The notes: generated from the letters alone by a model not told the origin. DNA of 6,651 nucleotides from Alcaligenaceae bacterium (GCA_012511095.1 JAAZGT010000093.1:1-6651); one strand, 5' to 3'; shown: positions 1 to 6,266, counted from the stretch's first letter. Made by a program: numbers and translations.

Positions 1-1
1 A

Positions 2-667
2 ACCCAGATAATAGGCAATTTGCTCTAAAGTAGCGGCTGAGAGAATGGTGGTTTCCCACACAAAGGTATAACGACGAGTCGATAATAAGAAAAACATCGT
101 CGCCAGAGCTGCCACTAATACTGTCAACCACAGTGCATGGCTGAGCGCCGATAAGAGCCAAGCGGTAGAACGTTGTTGGCGCGTTAAGCTAAAGAGGGCA
201 TTAGGCACCAAGGCGGCATTAGGGCCACGTGATAATTTCTTGCTAAGCCACATCCAAGCTCGACCGAGTAAGGGGTAATCACGTTCACTGCGTTTAGGTG
301 CAAATAAAAAGGCTAGCCAAATAATAAAGCTCAGTGCATGTAGGCCCAAAATGGCGATCCAGGCACTCAGTAAATTAACCTCTGTGCTACGACTACCCAA
401 ACCAGCATAGGCTAAACCAATACCACTGAACACCGCGAAAAATAGCAAAATAACAAAAGAATACTGTGCCAAGCTACGATAATGCGTAATTTCCTGGCTC
501 AAACCTGAGGCATTGGCTAGATGCTTTGCGCGAGTAATGATTTTTTCCTCAGCCGTGAGATCTTGCGCACGCAACGCATGAATATACGCAGAGTCATCCA
601 TGGGACCATGGTGATGCTCTTTTAGGCGAATTGCCTCGGTTTGCCAAAGCTCGTTGAGTTTAGTCAT
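2..667 (-). CDS. DUF2868 family membrane protein (3' end beyond the left edge)
   Basis: I translated this minus-strand frame by hand: it is open for 222 codons from an ATG at 667-665 and leaves the window on the left. The N-terminus (MTKLNELWQTEAIRLKE) and the motif RRYTFVWETTIL at about residues 198-209 match my memory of DUF2868 proteins, whose function is unknown. About 65 soluble residues precede likely membrane helices at about 68-90, 98-123 and 170-196; a basic loop with RQQRS (163-167) separates the second and third. DUF2868 genes commonly sit just upstream of a DUF3482 GTPase-like gene, which would lie left of the window. I see no strong Shine-Dalgarno before the ATG; an in-frame ATG at codon 23 is an alternative, but the conserved LW..E segment near the N-terminus favours the first. 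There is an HHH run at residues 18-20. The family call rests on recognition, not a search. Confidence 0.75.
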   Translation of the reverse strand, partial: MTKLNELWQTEAIRLKEHHHGPMDDSAYIHALRAQDLTAEEKIITRAKHLANASGLSQEITHYRSLAQYSFVILLFFAVFSGIGLAYAGLGSRSTEVNLLSAWIAILGLHALSFIIWLAFLFAPKRSERDYPLLGRAWMWLSKKLSRGPNAALVPNALFSLTRQQRSTAWLLSALSHALWLTVLVAALATMFFLLSTRRYTFVWETTILSAATLEQIAYYLG

Positions 668-781
668 GTATTTAGTGTAAGCCTACTATCAAGTTCAGGT
701 TTCATCTTAGACAACATGATATTATTTCACACTTTGTCGCTAGATTAGTTTTTGCTAGCTCTGCTCTTAAGCTTGTCTTTA

Positions 782-798
782 GATTTTTATAAAAAATC
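782..798. repeat. Perfect inverted repeat GATTTTT-ATA-AAAAATC
   Basis: The two 7-bp arms are exact complements around a 3-bp spacer. Two more palindromes (TTAATTAA at 800-807 and AAGGCCTT at 810-817) follow directly. The site lies about 190 bp upstream of the binding-protein ATG and 115 bp upstream of the DUF2868 ATG. It could be a binding site for a dimeric regulator or simply a by-product of AT-rich sequence. A terminator role is unlikely because no gene ends here. Confidence 0.35.
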
Positions 799-893
799 GT
801 TAATTAAATAAGGCCTTACATGGCTTTATATCGGGCTTTTACCGCTTAACAGTGCCAATAAATTCATGTAACATCAAAGCTTTAGGCTATTAT

Positions 894-921
894 TTGCACA
901 TCCTCTTTAGAGCTGTAAAAT
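894..921 (+). promoter_or_regulatory. Candidate promoter of the amino acid ABC operon
   Basis: A TAAAAT hexamer (916-921, one mismatch to the sigma-70 -10 consensus) follows a weak TTGCAC -35-like hexamer (894-899) by 16 bp. Transcription would then start near 928 and give a leader of about 60 nt that contains the GTACCAAA repeats. A second -10 candidate, TATTAT at 888-893, has no good -35 partner. The poor -35 would suit an activator-dependent promoter, but that is inference. Confidence 0.35.
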
Positions 922-937
922 CAAGCCCTATTATTAC

Positions 938-954
938 GTACCAAAAGTACCAAA
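938..954 (+). repeat. Tandem direct repeat GTACCAAA x2
   Basis: Two identical 8-bp copies (938-945 and 947-954) are separated by one A, giving a 9-bp period. They sit just downstream of the candidate promoter and 34 bp before the binding-protein ATG. They might be half-sites for a regulator or part of the mRNA leader. Two 8-bp copies are too short to settle function. Confidence 0.35.
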
Positions 955-987
955 TAAATAAAATATAAAATCCTTACCGGAGTAATT

Positions 988-1779
988 ATGAAAAAATTAA
1001 CCTCATTAGTTTTTGCCGCGATCTTTGGCTTTACCTCATTTACCGTATCTGCCCAAGAAATGACAGAGTTACGCATTGGTGCTGAAGCGGCTTATGCGCC
1101 TTTTGAGTATAAATTGCCAAGCGGTGAATTAGCTGGTTTTGATATTGATATTGGTAATGCCATCTGTGAAAAACTAGACATGAAGTGTGTCTGGGTTGAA
1201 CAGGCTTTTGATAGTTTAATTCCTGGTTTATTAGCACGTAAATTTGATTTAGTACATTCGGCGATGACCGTGACCGAAGAGCGTAAAAAGGTAATTGATT
1301 TTACTGATCCTTTATACGAGGTAAGTAGTCAGTTAGTGGCCGCAAAAGACAGCGGTATTGATGGTAGCGACGAGTCACTTAAGGGTAAGACAGTAGGTGT
1401 TTTACAGGGCACGGTTCAAGAAACTTACGCACGTCAGCGTTGGGATCGTCGTTCAGGTGTGCGTGTGACCTCTTATATGGAGCAAACACAAACTATTGAG
1501 GACTTAAAAGTAGGTCGTGTTGATGCGATTTTATTTGAATCGCCTAATGCCGTTGAGGGTTTATTGAATACGCCTGATGGCGAAGCTTATGCATTTGTTG
1601 GTGAGCCTATTCTAAATGACCCCATCATGAATAATGAAATTGCCATTGGTATTCGTTTAGGTCAGGATGAGCTAAAAGACAAAATCAATGCTGCCATTAA
1701 AGAGTTAAAAGAAGAGGGTGTGATCGAGCAGTTTGCGAAGAAATACTTCCAAGAAAGCGAGATTTCAATCGTTAAATAA
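988..1779 (+). CDS. hisJ: Periplasmic basic amino acid-binding protein (HisJ/ArgT/AotJ type)
   Basis: This is the substrate-capture subunit of a polar amino acid ABC importer (SBP_bac_3 family, 263 aa, usual length). Residues 1-22 form a signal peptide (MKK, a hydrophobic core, then VSA before Gln23). The mature protein starts with LRIGAEAAYAPFE and ends with KINAAIKELKEEG...FAKKYF, both typical of the family. Against HisJ and LAO-binding protein from memory, Tyr36 (Tyr14), Ser91 (Ser69), Arg99 (Arg77, which binds the ligand carboxylate), Leu139 (Leu117) and the Cys60-Cys67 disulfide pair are kept. Phe74 matches Phe52 of LAO-binding protein rather than Leu of HisJ. Asp11 and Asp161 are replaced by Glu33 and Glu184. 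GGAG at 979-982 supports the start. As first gene of a four-gene operon its role is clear; arginine, ornithine, lysine or histidine are all possible ligands, so the symbol marks family position, not proven specificity. Confidence 0.92.
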   Translation: MKKLTSLVFAAIFGFTSFTVSAQEMTELRIGAEAAYAPFEYKLPSGELAGFDIDIGNAICEKLDMKCVWVEQAFDSLIPGLLARKFDLVHSAMTVTEERKKVIDFTDPLYEVSSQLVAAKDSGIDGSDESLKGKTVGVLQGTVQETYARQRWDRRSGVRVTSYMEQTQTIEDLKVGRVDAILFESPNAVEGLLNTPDGEAYAFVGEPILNDPIMNNEIAIGIRLGQDELKDKINAAIKELKEEGVIEQFAKKYFQESEISIVK

Positions 1780-1798
1780 TTTTCTAAATTAATTCATC

Positions 1799-2491
1799 GT
1801 GTTCTTAGACGGTTATTGGGAACTGATTAAGACAGGCACTTGGGCTACGATTAAGTTAGCCCTTTTGTCTGTTTTATTGTCCTTTGTTTTAGGTTTGCTT
1901 GGCGCCAGTGCCAAGCTTTTTGGTGGCGCGCTGTTGCGAGGAATTGCCACGGTTTACACGACCATTATTCGTGCGGTACCTGATCTGGTACTGATGTTAT
2001 TGTTATTTTTTAGTATTCAGATGGGTCTGAACCAATTAACGGATGCCATGGGCTGGAAGGTGATTCAAATTGATCCCTTTAGTGCAGGTGTCATCGTCAT
2101 TGGTTTGATTTACGGTGCTTATTTTACTGAGACCTTTAGAGGCGCTTTTTTATCGGTACCCAAGGGTCAGATTGAGGCCGGTATGGCCTATGGGATGACA
2201 CCAACGCAGGTTTTTCGTAGTATCTTATTTCCGCAAATGATGCGTTATGCCATTCCAGGTATTGGTAATAACTGGTTAGTGGTTTTAAAAGCCACTGCCC
2301 TAGTTTCAATTATTGGTCTAAGTGATTTAGTTAAAGCTAGCCAAGATGCAGGTCGTGCCACTGGCAATATGTTTAAATTTATCCTAGTAGCGGGTTTGAT
2401 TTATTTAGTCCTGACCTCTTTGTCTAATATCGTGCTTTGGTACTTGGAGCGACGCTATTCAGTTGGTACTGCTAAATTTGAGGTGGATTAG
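1799..2491 (+). CDS. hisQ: Basic amino acid ABC transporter permease, HisQ-like
   Basis: One of two inner-membrane permeases of the HisQM-type importer (230 aa, normal length). It reads like HisQ and AotQ throughout: AVPDLVLMLLLFF at 59-71, YGAYFTETFRGAF at 105-117, the cytoplasmic EAA loop around Glu126-Ala127 with Gly132 and Pro145, which docks on the ATPase, then PGIGNNW (153-159), LKATALVS (163-170) and LERRYSVG (216-223). About five hydrophobic helices are visible. The third residue of the EAA motif is Gly (EAG), a mild deviation. The start is GTG at 1799, 19 bp after the binding-protein stop. An in-frame TAA at 1790-1792 blocks any longer form and no ATG lies near, so GTG is the only sensible start. 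No clear Shine-Dalgarno precedes it, which may keep permease output below that of the binding protein. Confidence 0.93.
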   Translation: MFLDGYWELIKTGTWATIKLALLSVLLSFVLGLLGASAKLFGGALLRGIATVYTTIIRAVPDLVLMLLLFFSIQMGLNQLTDAMGWKVIQIDPFSAGVIVIGLIYGAYFTETFRGAFLSVPKGQIEAGMAYGMTPTQVFRSILFPQMMRYAIPGIGNNWLVVLKATALVSIIGLSDLVKASQDAGRATGNMFKFILVAGLIYLVLTSLSNIVLWYLERRYSVGTAKFEVD

Positions 2492-2496
2492 TAGCC

Positions 2497-3228
2497 ATGA
2501 ATAGATTTTTAGACATTTGGCAAGATTATTGGCAAGACTTTTTGTTTTGGGATGGCTATGAGTTCTCTGGCTTAGCCGTTACTTTGTGGATTTTAGTCAC
2601 CTCCCTATTGTTTGGCTTTGTGCTCTCAGTCATTTTAGCGGTAGGGCGCGTCTCTAAAAACCCTGCTATTAAAGGGCCGATCTGGTTCTTTACTTACGTG
2701 TTTAGGGGTACGCCTTTTTATATTCAATTGCTATTGATTTATAGTGGGCTGATGAGCCTAGAGGTGGTGCGAGGTACGCCCTTATTGCGCGACTTTTTTA
2801 TTAATGGCTATTACTGTGCCATTTTGGCTCTAACCCTTAATACCACAGCTTATACCACTGAGATGTTTGCGGGCTTTATACGTACCACCAATAAGGGTGA
2901 GATTGAGGCTGCTAAAGCTTACGGTATGAGTAAATGGCAGTTGTACACACGGATTATTATTCCCTCGATGTTAAGGCGTGCCTTACCCGCTTATAGTAAT
3001 GAGGTTATTTTAATGTTGCACACCACCTCATTAGCCTTTGCGGCAACGGTGCCCGATATCTTAAAGGTAGCACGTGATGCATATGCCGCAACCTATGAGG
3101 CCTTTATCGCCTATGGTATTGCAGCATTGATTTATATGGTGGTGGCCTTCGTTATTGTGGGCTTATTCAGAAAAATAGAAAAACGAGCCTTAGCGTATCT
3201 TGTGGTTAGCTCAAAAAATGATAATTAG
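2497..3228 (+). CDS. hisM: Basic amino acid ABC transporter permease, HisM-like
   Basis: Second permease of the importer (243 aa), expected to pair with the HisQ-like protein. Strong HisM signatures are WDGYEFSGLAVTLW (18-31), AVGRVSKN (48-55), FRGTPFYIQLL (69-79), LALTLNTTAYTTEMFAG (110-126) and PAYSNEVILMLHTTSLAF (164-181). The EAA loop is complete: GEIEAAKAYG (134-143) with the downstream proline at 156. Five to six hydrophobic segments are visible. The ATG lies 5 bp after the upstream stop. A GAGGTGGA purine-rich stretch (2480-2487) inside the end of hisQ serves as the ribosome site, so the two permeases are probably translationally linked. Confidence 0.95.
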   Translation: MNRFLDIWQDYWQDFLFWDGYEFSGLAVTLWILVTSLLFGFVLSVILAVGRVSKNPAIKGPIWFFTYVFRGTPFYIQLLLIYSGLMSLEVVRGTPLLRDFFINGYYCAILALTLNTTAYTTEMFAGFIRTTNKGEIEAAKAYGMSKWQLYTRIIIPSMLRRALPAYSNEVILMLHTTSLAFAATVPDILKVARDAYAATYEAFIAYGIAALIYMVVAFVIVGLFRKIEKRALAYLVVSSKNDN

Positions 3229-3237
3229 GTATAAAAA

Positions 3238-4005
3238 ATGTATAAATTAGAAGTTCTCGATATTCACAAATCCTACGGTAATCACGAGGTTCTAAAAGGC
3301 GTTACTTTACAAGCAAAAGCTGGCGATGTGGTGGCCATTATTGGTTCTAGTGGCTCCGGTAAAAGTACCTTTTTACGTTGTATTAACGTATTAGAGCAGG
3401 CCAATGAGGGTCAAATTATTCTTGATGGCGTGGCCTTACCCTTAGAAAAAAATAAAAAAGGCTATTTGCAGGTCAATGATAAAAAGGCCTTACAAAAGTT
3501 TCGCACCAAATTAGCCATGGTGTTTCAGCACTTTAATTTGTGGGCTCATATGACCGTTTTGGATAATGTGATCCAAGCACCAGTACACGTATTGGGTGTC
3601 AATAAAGATGAGGCTATCGCCCGTGCCCGTGCTTACCTTAAAAAGGTGGGCTTACCTGCTGATGCCGAGTCTAAATACCCAGCTCAATTGTCAGGTGGTC
3701 AACAGCAACGCGTAGCCATTGCACGTGCCTTAGCCATGGAGCCCGAGGTGATGCTCTTTGACGAGCCGACCTCAGCGCTTGACCCCGAGTTAGTGGGTGA
3801 GGTCCTCAAGGTGATGCAGGAGCTAGCCGAAGAAGGTCGTACCATGATTGTGGTGACTCACGAGATGGGTTTTGCACGTAATATTGCAACGCAGGTGATG
3901 TTCCTACATCAAGGTCGCGTTGAGGAAATGGGGCCACCAGCTGAGGTCCTGGATAATCCTAAGAGCGAGCGTTTGCAGCAGTTCTTATCAGGTAATTTGA
4001 AATAA
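3238..4005 (+). CDS. hisP: Basic amino acid ABC transporter ATP-binding protein, HisP-like
   Basis: ATPase subunit that dimerises on the cytoplasmic side of the two permeases and powers uptake (255 aa, as in HisP). All catalytic motifs are intact: Walker A GSSGSGKST (36-44), Q-loop Gln97 in MVFQHFNLW, signature LSGGQQQR (151-158), Walker B VMLFDEP (171-177) with catalytic Glu176, D-loop SALDPE (179-184) and switch His208 in VVTHEMGFAR. The insert at about 66-88, between strand and Q-loop, is typical of HisP and its close relatives and distinguishes them from GlnQ-like ATPases. The C-terminus RLQQFLSGNLK also matches HisP. The ATG is 9 bp after the hisM stop, with AGGT at 3227-3230 as a weak ribosome site. 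Confidence 0.96.
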   Translation: MYKLEVLDIHKSYGNHEVLKGVTLQAKAGDVVAIIGSSGSGKSTFLRCINVLEQANEGQIILDGVALPLEKNKKGYLQVNDKKALQKFRTKLAMVFQHFNLWAHMTVLDNVIQAPVHVLGVNKDEAIARARAYLKKVGLPADAESKYPAQLSGGQQQRVAIARALAMEPEVMLFDEPTSALDPELVGEVLKVMQELAEEGRTMIVVTHEMGFARNIATQVMFLHQGRVEEMGPPAEVLDNPKSERLQQFLSGNLK

Positions 4006-4064
4006 TTTTAAATTTAATAAAGGTTGTGACAGGTGTATTTTAAGCACCTAATCAAAAATAAAAA

Positions 4065-4895
4065 ATGATAGCTTATAGTTTGGATCTAGCCTTTTTCTTA
4101 TTGTTGCTAGGTGCTTTTGGCGGTTTTATGGCCGGTCTTTTAGGTGTGGGTGGCGGTATGATCTTAGTGCCGTTTTTGACCATGCTATTTACTTGGAAGG
4201 GCATGCCACCTGAGTTGGTGGTGCATTCCTGTATTGCGACCTCCATGGCCATGATTTGCTTTACCTCCTTATCGAGTATGCGCGCTCACCAAAAACAGCG
4301 CGGGATTTTATGGCCAGTGGTTGGTGCCTTAGTGCCGGGGGTGATCTTAGGCGGATTCTTATCGGGCGGAGTGGTTTTCTCTTGGATTAACACGGCTTGG
4401 TTATCGTTAATCTTTGCTTTTTTTATGGTCTATTCTGCTTACAATATGGCAGTTAATAGAAAACCTAAGCCAACACGTCAATTACCGGGTTTCTTAGGAA
4501 CCTCTGCTATGGGCACAGTAATTGGTTTTGTCTCAGGATTGGTTGGTGCTGGGGGCGGATTTTTAACCGTACCGTTCTTAATTTGGTGTAATGTCAATAT
4601 CCGCAATGCCGTGAGTACCTCAGCGGCTTTGGGTTTCCCAATTGCAGTGGCTAATAGCATCGGTTTTATTTATTCAGGCTATAAAGAAATTGGTGTACAA
4701 CCCGGTATGTTAGGTTATGTGTATTGGCCAGCCCTACTGACTTTAATCGCCACCAGTATGTTAATGGCGCCTGTGGGTGCGAAGTTTGCCTATAAATGGC
4801 CAGTTGAGCGCATTAAGCGTATTTTTGCGGTCTTATTAGTCTTTATTTTCTTCTATATGTTGAGAACCTCATTGATTGCTTTTGGTGTTATTTAA
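4065..4895 (+). CDS. TauE/SafE-family membrane transporter (former DUF81)
   Basis: A 276-aa multi-pass inner-membrane protein with the two-fold internal repeat of the TauE/SafE family: GLLGVGGGMILVP (24-36) is echoed by GLVGAGGGFLTVP (158-170), and HSCIATSMAM (54-63) by NAVSTSAALG (181-190). About eight hydrophobic helices are visible, with a basic linker (NRKPKPTR, 131-138) between the halves. Family members are linked to export or uptake of sulfite, sulfoacetate and other organic anions; the substrate here cannot be read from sequence. The ATG follows an in-frame TAA (4059-4061), so no longer form is possible; no Shine-Dalgarno is evident. It lies 59 bp after hisP on the same strand with no clear terminator between, so read-through from the ABC operon is plausible. 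I see no sulfur-metabolism gene nearby. Confidence 0.9.
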   Translation: MIAYSLDLAFFLLLLGAFGGFMAGLLGVGGGMILVPFLTMLFTWKGMPPELVVHSCIATSMAMICFTSLSSMRAHQKQRGILWPVVGALVPGVILGGFLSGGVVFSWINTAWLSLIFAFFMVYSAYNMAVNRKPKPTRQLPGFLGTSAMGTVIGFVSGLVGAGGGFLTVPFLIWCNVNIRNAVSTSAALGFPIAVANSIGFIYSGYKEIGVQPGMLGYVYWPALLTLIATSMLMAPVGAKFAYKWPVERIKRIFAVLLVFIFFYMLRTSLIAFGVI

Positions 4896-4908
4896 ATAAA
4901 ATGTGTAT

Positions 4909-4934
4909 GAGATTCGCTTTTAGGAGCGGATCTC
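4909..4934. terminator. Hairpin between convergent genes, likely bidirectional terminator
   Basis: The arms GAGATTCGCT (4909-4918) and AGCGGATCTC (4925-4934) form a 10-bp stem with one G-U pair and a 6-nt loop. The hairpin sits exactly between the tauE-like stop (4895) and the convergent DUF3025 stop (4940). The U-tract is poor: after the stem the plus strand reads TAAGACTATTT, and the minus strand reaches a T-rich stretch (TTTTATTT) only after about 8 bases. Position argues for termination of both genes; the weak T-tracts lower confidence. Confidence 0.6.
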
Positions 4935-4939
4935 TAAGA

Positions 4940-5701
4940 CTATTTCCGATGACGCGGCGGTCTAAAGACCTCCGTATCTTCATAAAAACCCACCTCATTT
5001 TGCTCGGCATGCCAGCCAGGTATGCCAAAGATTGGCACAGGAATATAGGGTTTAGTCGCTAGTACTTCCTCGCTTAGATAAGCGCTCAACCACTCATCTA
5101 CTATGTTCACATTAAATGCTTCCTGTGGTTGTGGTATGCGTACCACATGGGCACAAATGCCTTTATAGGGATTGAGCAGTTTTTCAATTAAAGCATGACC
5201 AAAAATCACTGCATGGCTTTGTTGCCAATGCGTTCTAAGCTCAATAAAAGCACGGTGCCAGTCTTTATTTGTCAGTGCTTCCCACAGTTCATCTGAACAA
5301 GCGAGTAAAAGACCATTTTCATCAATGATGGTAATGGCATCGCGTACCGCGCCACGTTGTTTTTGTACGCCATCTTTTTTAATTTGAGCGGCTTGGACAG
5401 TATTAAGTTGTACCTTTGTGCGCGTAAATAAAAACCAACAAAAGGCATTAAAGTAGTCGTGTGGGCCATCACGAGTGGGAATACCATGAGTCTCAAATAT
5501 AAAACTTTCATAAGCTGTACCCTCAGGTAGATCGTTTTGGGGTACAAAGTGTTTAGGAAAGTTTGCTGGCTTCATATGATTTAATAAATCACTCACTGAG
5601 GCAAACTGAGGTATTTCAACTAAAGAGGCCTCAATTAAAGGGCGCCAATAATCGCAATAAGGCGCAGATAAATCTAATTGATTCAGCTCGGACAAAGACA
5701 T
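4940..5701 (-). CDS. DUF3025 family protein of unknown function
   Basis: A 253-aa soluble protein without signal peptide or membrane helix. I recognise DUF3025 from a series of conserved blocks: YESFIFETHGIPTRDGPHDY (64-83) running into FNAFCW (84-89), RTKVQLN (94-100), RGAVRDAITIIDENG (116-130), FGHALIEKLLNPY (167-179), GIPGW (226-230) and FYEDTEVFRPPR (239-250). No biochemical role is established for the family as far as I know, and no catalytic motif is clear, although conserved His, Asp, Asn and Arg residues in block 1 look functional. Length fits the family. The ATG at 5701-5699 is the first possible; no Shine-Dalgarno precedes it, and its first two bases lie in the arm of a 9-bp inverted repeat. 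The gene is divergent from hslR and ends 6 bp before a likely shared terminator. Confidence 0.82.
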   Translation of the reverse strand: MSLSELNQLDLSAPYCDYWRPLIEASLVEIPQFASVSDLLNHMKPANFPKHFVPQNDLPEGTAYESFIFETHGIPTRDGPHDYFNAFCWFLFTRTKVQLNTVQAAQIKKDGVQKQRGAVRDAITIIDENGLLLACSDELWEALTNKDWHRAFIELRTHWQQSHAVIFGHALIEKLLNPYKGICAHVVRIPQPQEAFNVNIVDEWLSAYLSEEVLATKPYIPVPIFGIPGWHAEQNEVGFYEDTEVFRPPRHRK

Positions 5702-5737
5702 AGCAGGGGTAAAATAAGAAATATAAAGCCCTGCTAT
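5700..5737. repeat. 9-bp perfect inverted repeat over the DUF3025 start
   Basis: ATAGCAGGG (5700-5708) and CCCTGCTAT (5729-5737) are exact complements separated by 20 AT-rich bases. On the minus strand the downstream arm contains the AT of the DUF3025 start codon, so a hairpin in that mRNA would occlude initiation. As DNA it could instead be an operator for the divergent promoters. Either role is inference. Confidence 0.6.
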
Positions 5738-5764
5738 TGTAATATAGACTGAAGCTTATAAAAT
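5737..5764 (+). promoter_or_regulatory. Weak candidate promoter for hslR
   Basis: TTGTAA (5737-5742) and TAAAAT (5759-5764) are spaced by 16 bp and resemble sigma-70 hexamers. The drawback is that transcription would start near 5771, on top of the GGAG at 5769-5772, giving an almost leaderless mRNA. An upstream TAATAT (5740-5745) is another -10 candidate without a -35. I see no clear sigma-32 heat-shock promoter. Confidence 0.25.
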
Positions 5765-5784
5765 TTTTGGAGATTTTATTACTG

Positions 5785-6186
5785 ATGGAATCAGAAAAAG
5801 TGCGTATTGATAAATGGCTTTGGGCAGCGCGTTTTTTTAAGACGCGTTCCATTGCTGTTCAAAATATTAATAAAGACCGTATACAAATTAACGGTCAAAA
5901 CGTTAAACCAGCACGAGAAGTAAAAATTGGCGACACCGTTTTAATTAAAATGCCGCGTGAGTATAAAACGGTGGTGGTTAAGGGTTTAAGTCAAGCGCGT
6001 GGTCCTGCGCCTGTGGCACAGCAGCTTTATGAGGAAACCCCTGAGAGTATCGCTGAGCGTGAGCGTCGTGCTGAGTTACGTCGCCTAGCGCCAGAGCCCG
6101 CGCATCAGATCCGCAGTGGTCGTCCAACCAAGCGTCAGCGCCGTGATATTGAGCGATTTACCAATAAGTTTGGCGGTGAGTGGTAG
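5785..6186 (+). CDS. hslR: Heat shock protein 15 homologue, S4-domain RNA-binding protein
   Basis: HslR (Hsp15) binds ribosomal RNA; in E. coli it recognises stalled 50S subunits that carry a nascent chain with tRNA and helps recycle them. From ATG 5785 the protein is 133 aa, equal to E. coli HslR. The S4 domain spans about residues 6-65: VRIDKWLWAARFFKTRSIA is the family hallmark, followed by INGQNVKPAREVKIGD and a beta strand. LYEETPESIAERERR (81-95) and the basic GRPTKRQRRDIERF tail (113-126) also match the family. A TTG at 5767 opens the frame earlier, but it overlaps the GGAG (5769-5772) that serves the ATG 12 bases downstream, so I prefer ATG. The gene is divergent from DUF3025. No convincing heat-shock promoter is visible, so heat induction should not be assumed. 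Confidence 0.92.
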   Translation: MESEKVRIDKWLWAARFFKTRSIAVQNINKDRIQINGQNVKPAREVKIGDTVLIKMPREYKTVVVKGLSQARGPAPVAQQLYEETPESIAERERRAELRRLAPEPAHQIRSGRPTKRQRRDIERFTNKFGGEW

Positions 6187-6257
6187 TTAAATTAAGTTAT
6201 ATGGGCCAGAGCAACTTGAATTTGTTTTTGTAGCCTATATATCTATTGTGTGCTCAT

Positions 6258-6266
6258 TGCTACAAT
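6258..6266 (+). promoter_or_regulatory. Extended -10 promoter of the YqaE/Pmp3-like gene
   Basis: TGCTACAAT is an extended -10 element: TG, one spacer base, then TACAAT with one mismatch to consensus. No good -35 lies 17 bp upstream, which is common for extended -10 promoters. Transcription would start near 6273 and leave a leader of about 40 nt with an AAGGA ribosome site at 6300-6304, seven bases before the ATG. Confidence 0.5.

Larger units (their letters stand above)
668..987. promoter_or_regulatory. Divergent intergenic region upstream of the amino acid ABC operon
   Basis: This 320-bp AT-rich gap lies between the divergent DUF2868 and binding-protein genes and must hold promoters for both. 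I see no convincing ORF or RNA gene in it. It contains a perfect 7-bp inverted repeat with a 3-bp spacer (782-798), two 8-bp palindromes (TTAATTAA at 800-807 and AAGGCCTT at 810-817), candidate promoter elements at 888-921, and two tandem GTACCAAA copies (938-945 and 947-954). The GGAG Shine-Dalgarno of the binding protein is at 979-982, five bases before its ATG. No good ArgR box is visible. The operon is likely regulated by nitrogen or amino acid supply, but the sequence does not show which regulator acts. Confidence 0.6.

Noticed and set aside
856..873. Possible ArgR box around AATAAATTCATG
   Set aside because: Only one half-site resembles the ArgR consensus; the other half has several mismatches.
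668..987. Riboswitch or small RNA in the long leader region
   Set aside because: No lysine, glycine or other amino acid riboswitch core was recognisable, and the region is AT-rich without long GC stems.
1040..1237. Minus-strand open frame of 65 codons inside the binding-protein gene
   Set aside because: It lies wholly within a clear conserved gene and has no recognisable domain. The same holds for the minus frames at 4478-4660, 5272-5547 and 5631-5852, the last two overlapping DUF3025 and hslR.
4031..4049. AGGTG/CACCT hairpin between hisP and the tauE-like gene as a terminator
   Set aside because: The stem is only 5-6 bp with no T-tract; the following sequence is A-rich, so it does not look like an intrinsic terminator.
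5767..5784. TTG start giving an hslR product six residues longer
   Set aside because: The TTG overlaps the GGAG ribosome site that serves the ATG at 5785, and the ATG form matches the 133-aa length of E. coli HslR.
6199..6240. ATATGGGC/GCCTATAT inverted repeat after hslR
   Set aside because: The stem is 8 bp with a G-U pair and a 26-nt loop, too weak to call a terminator.
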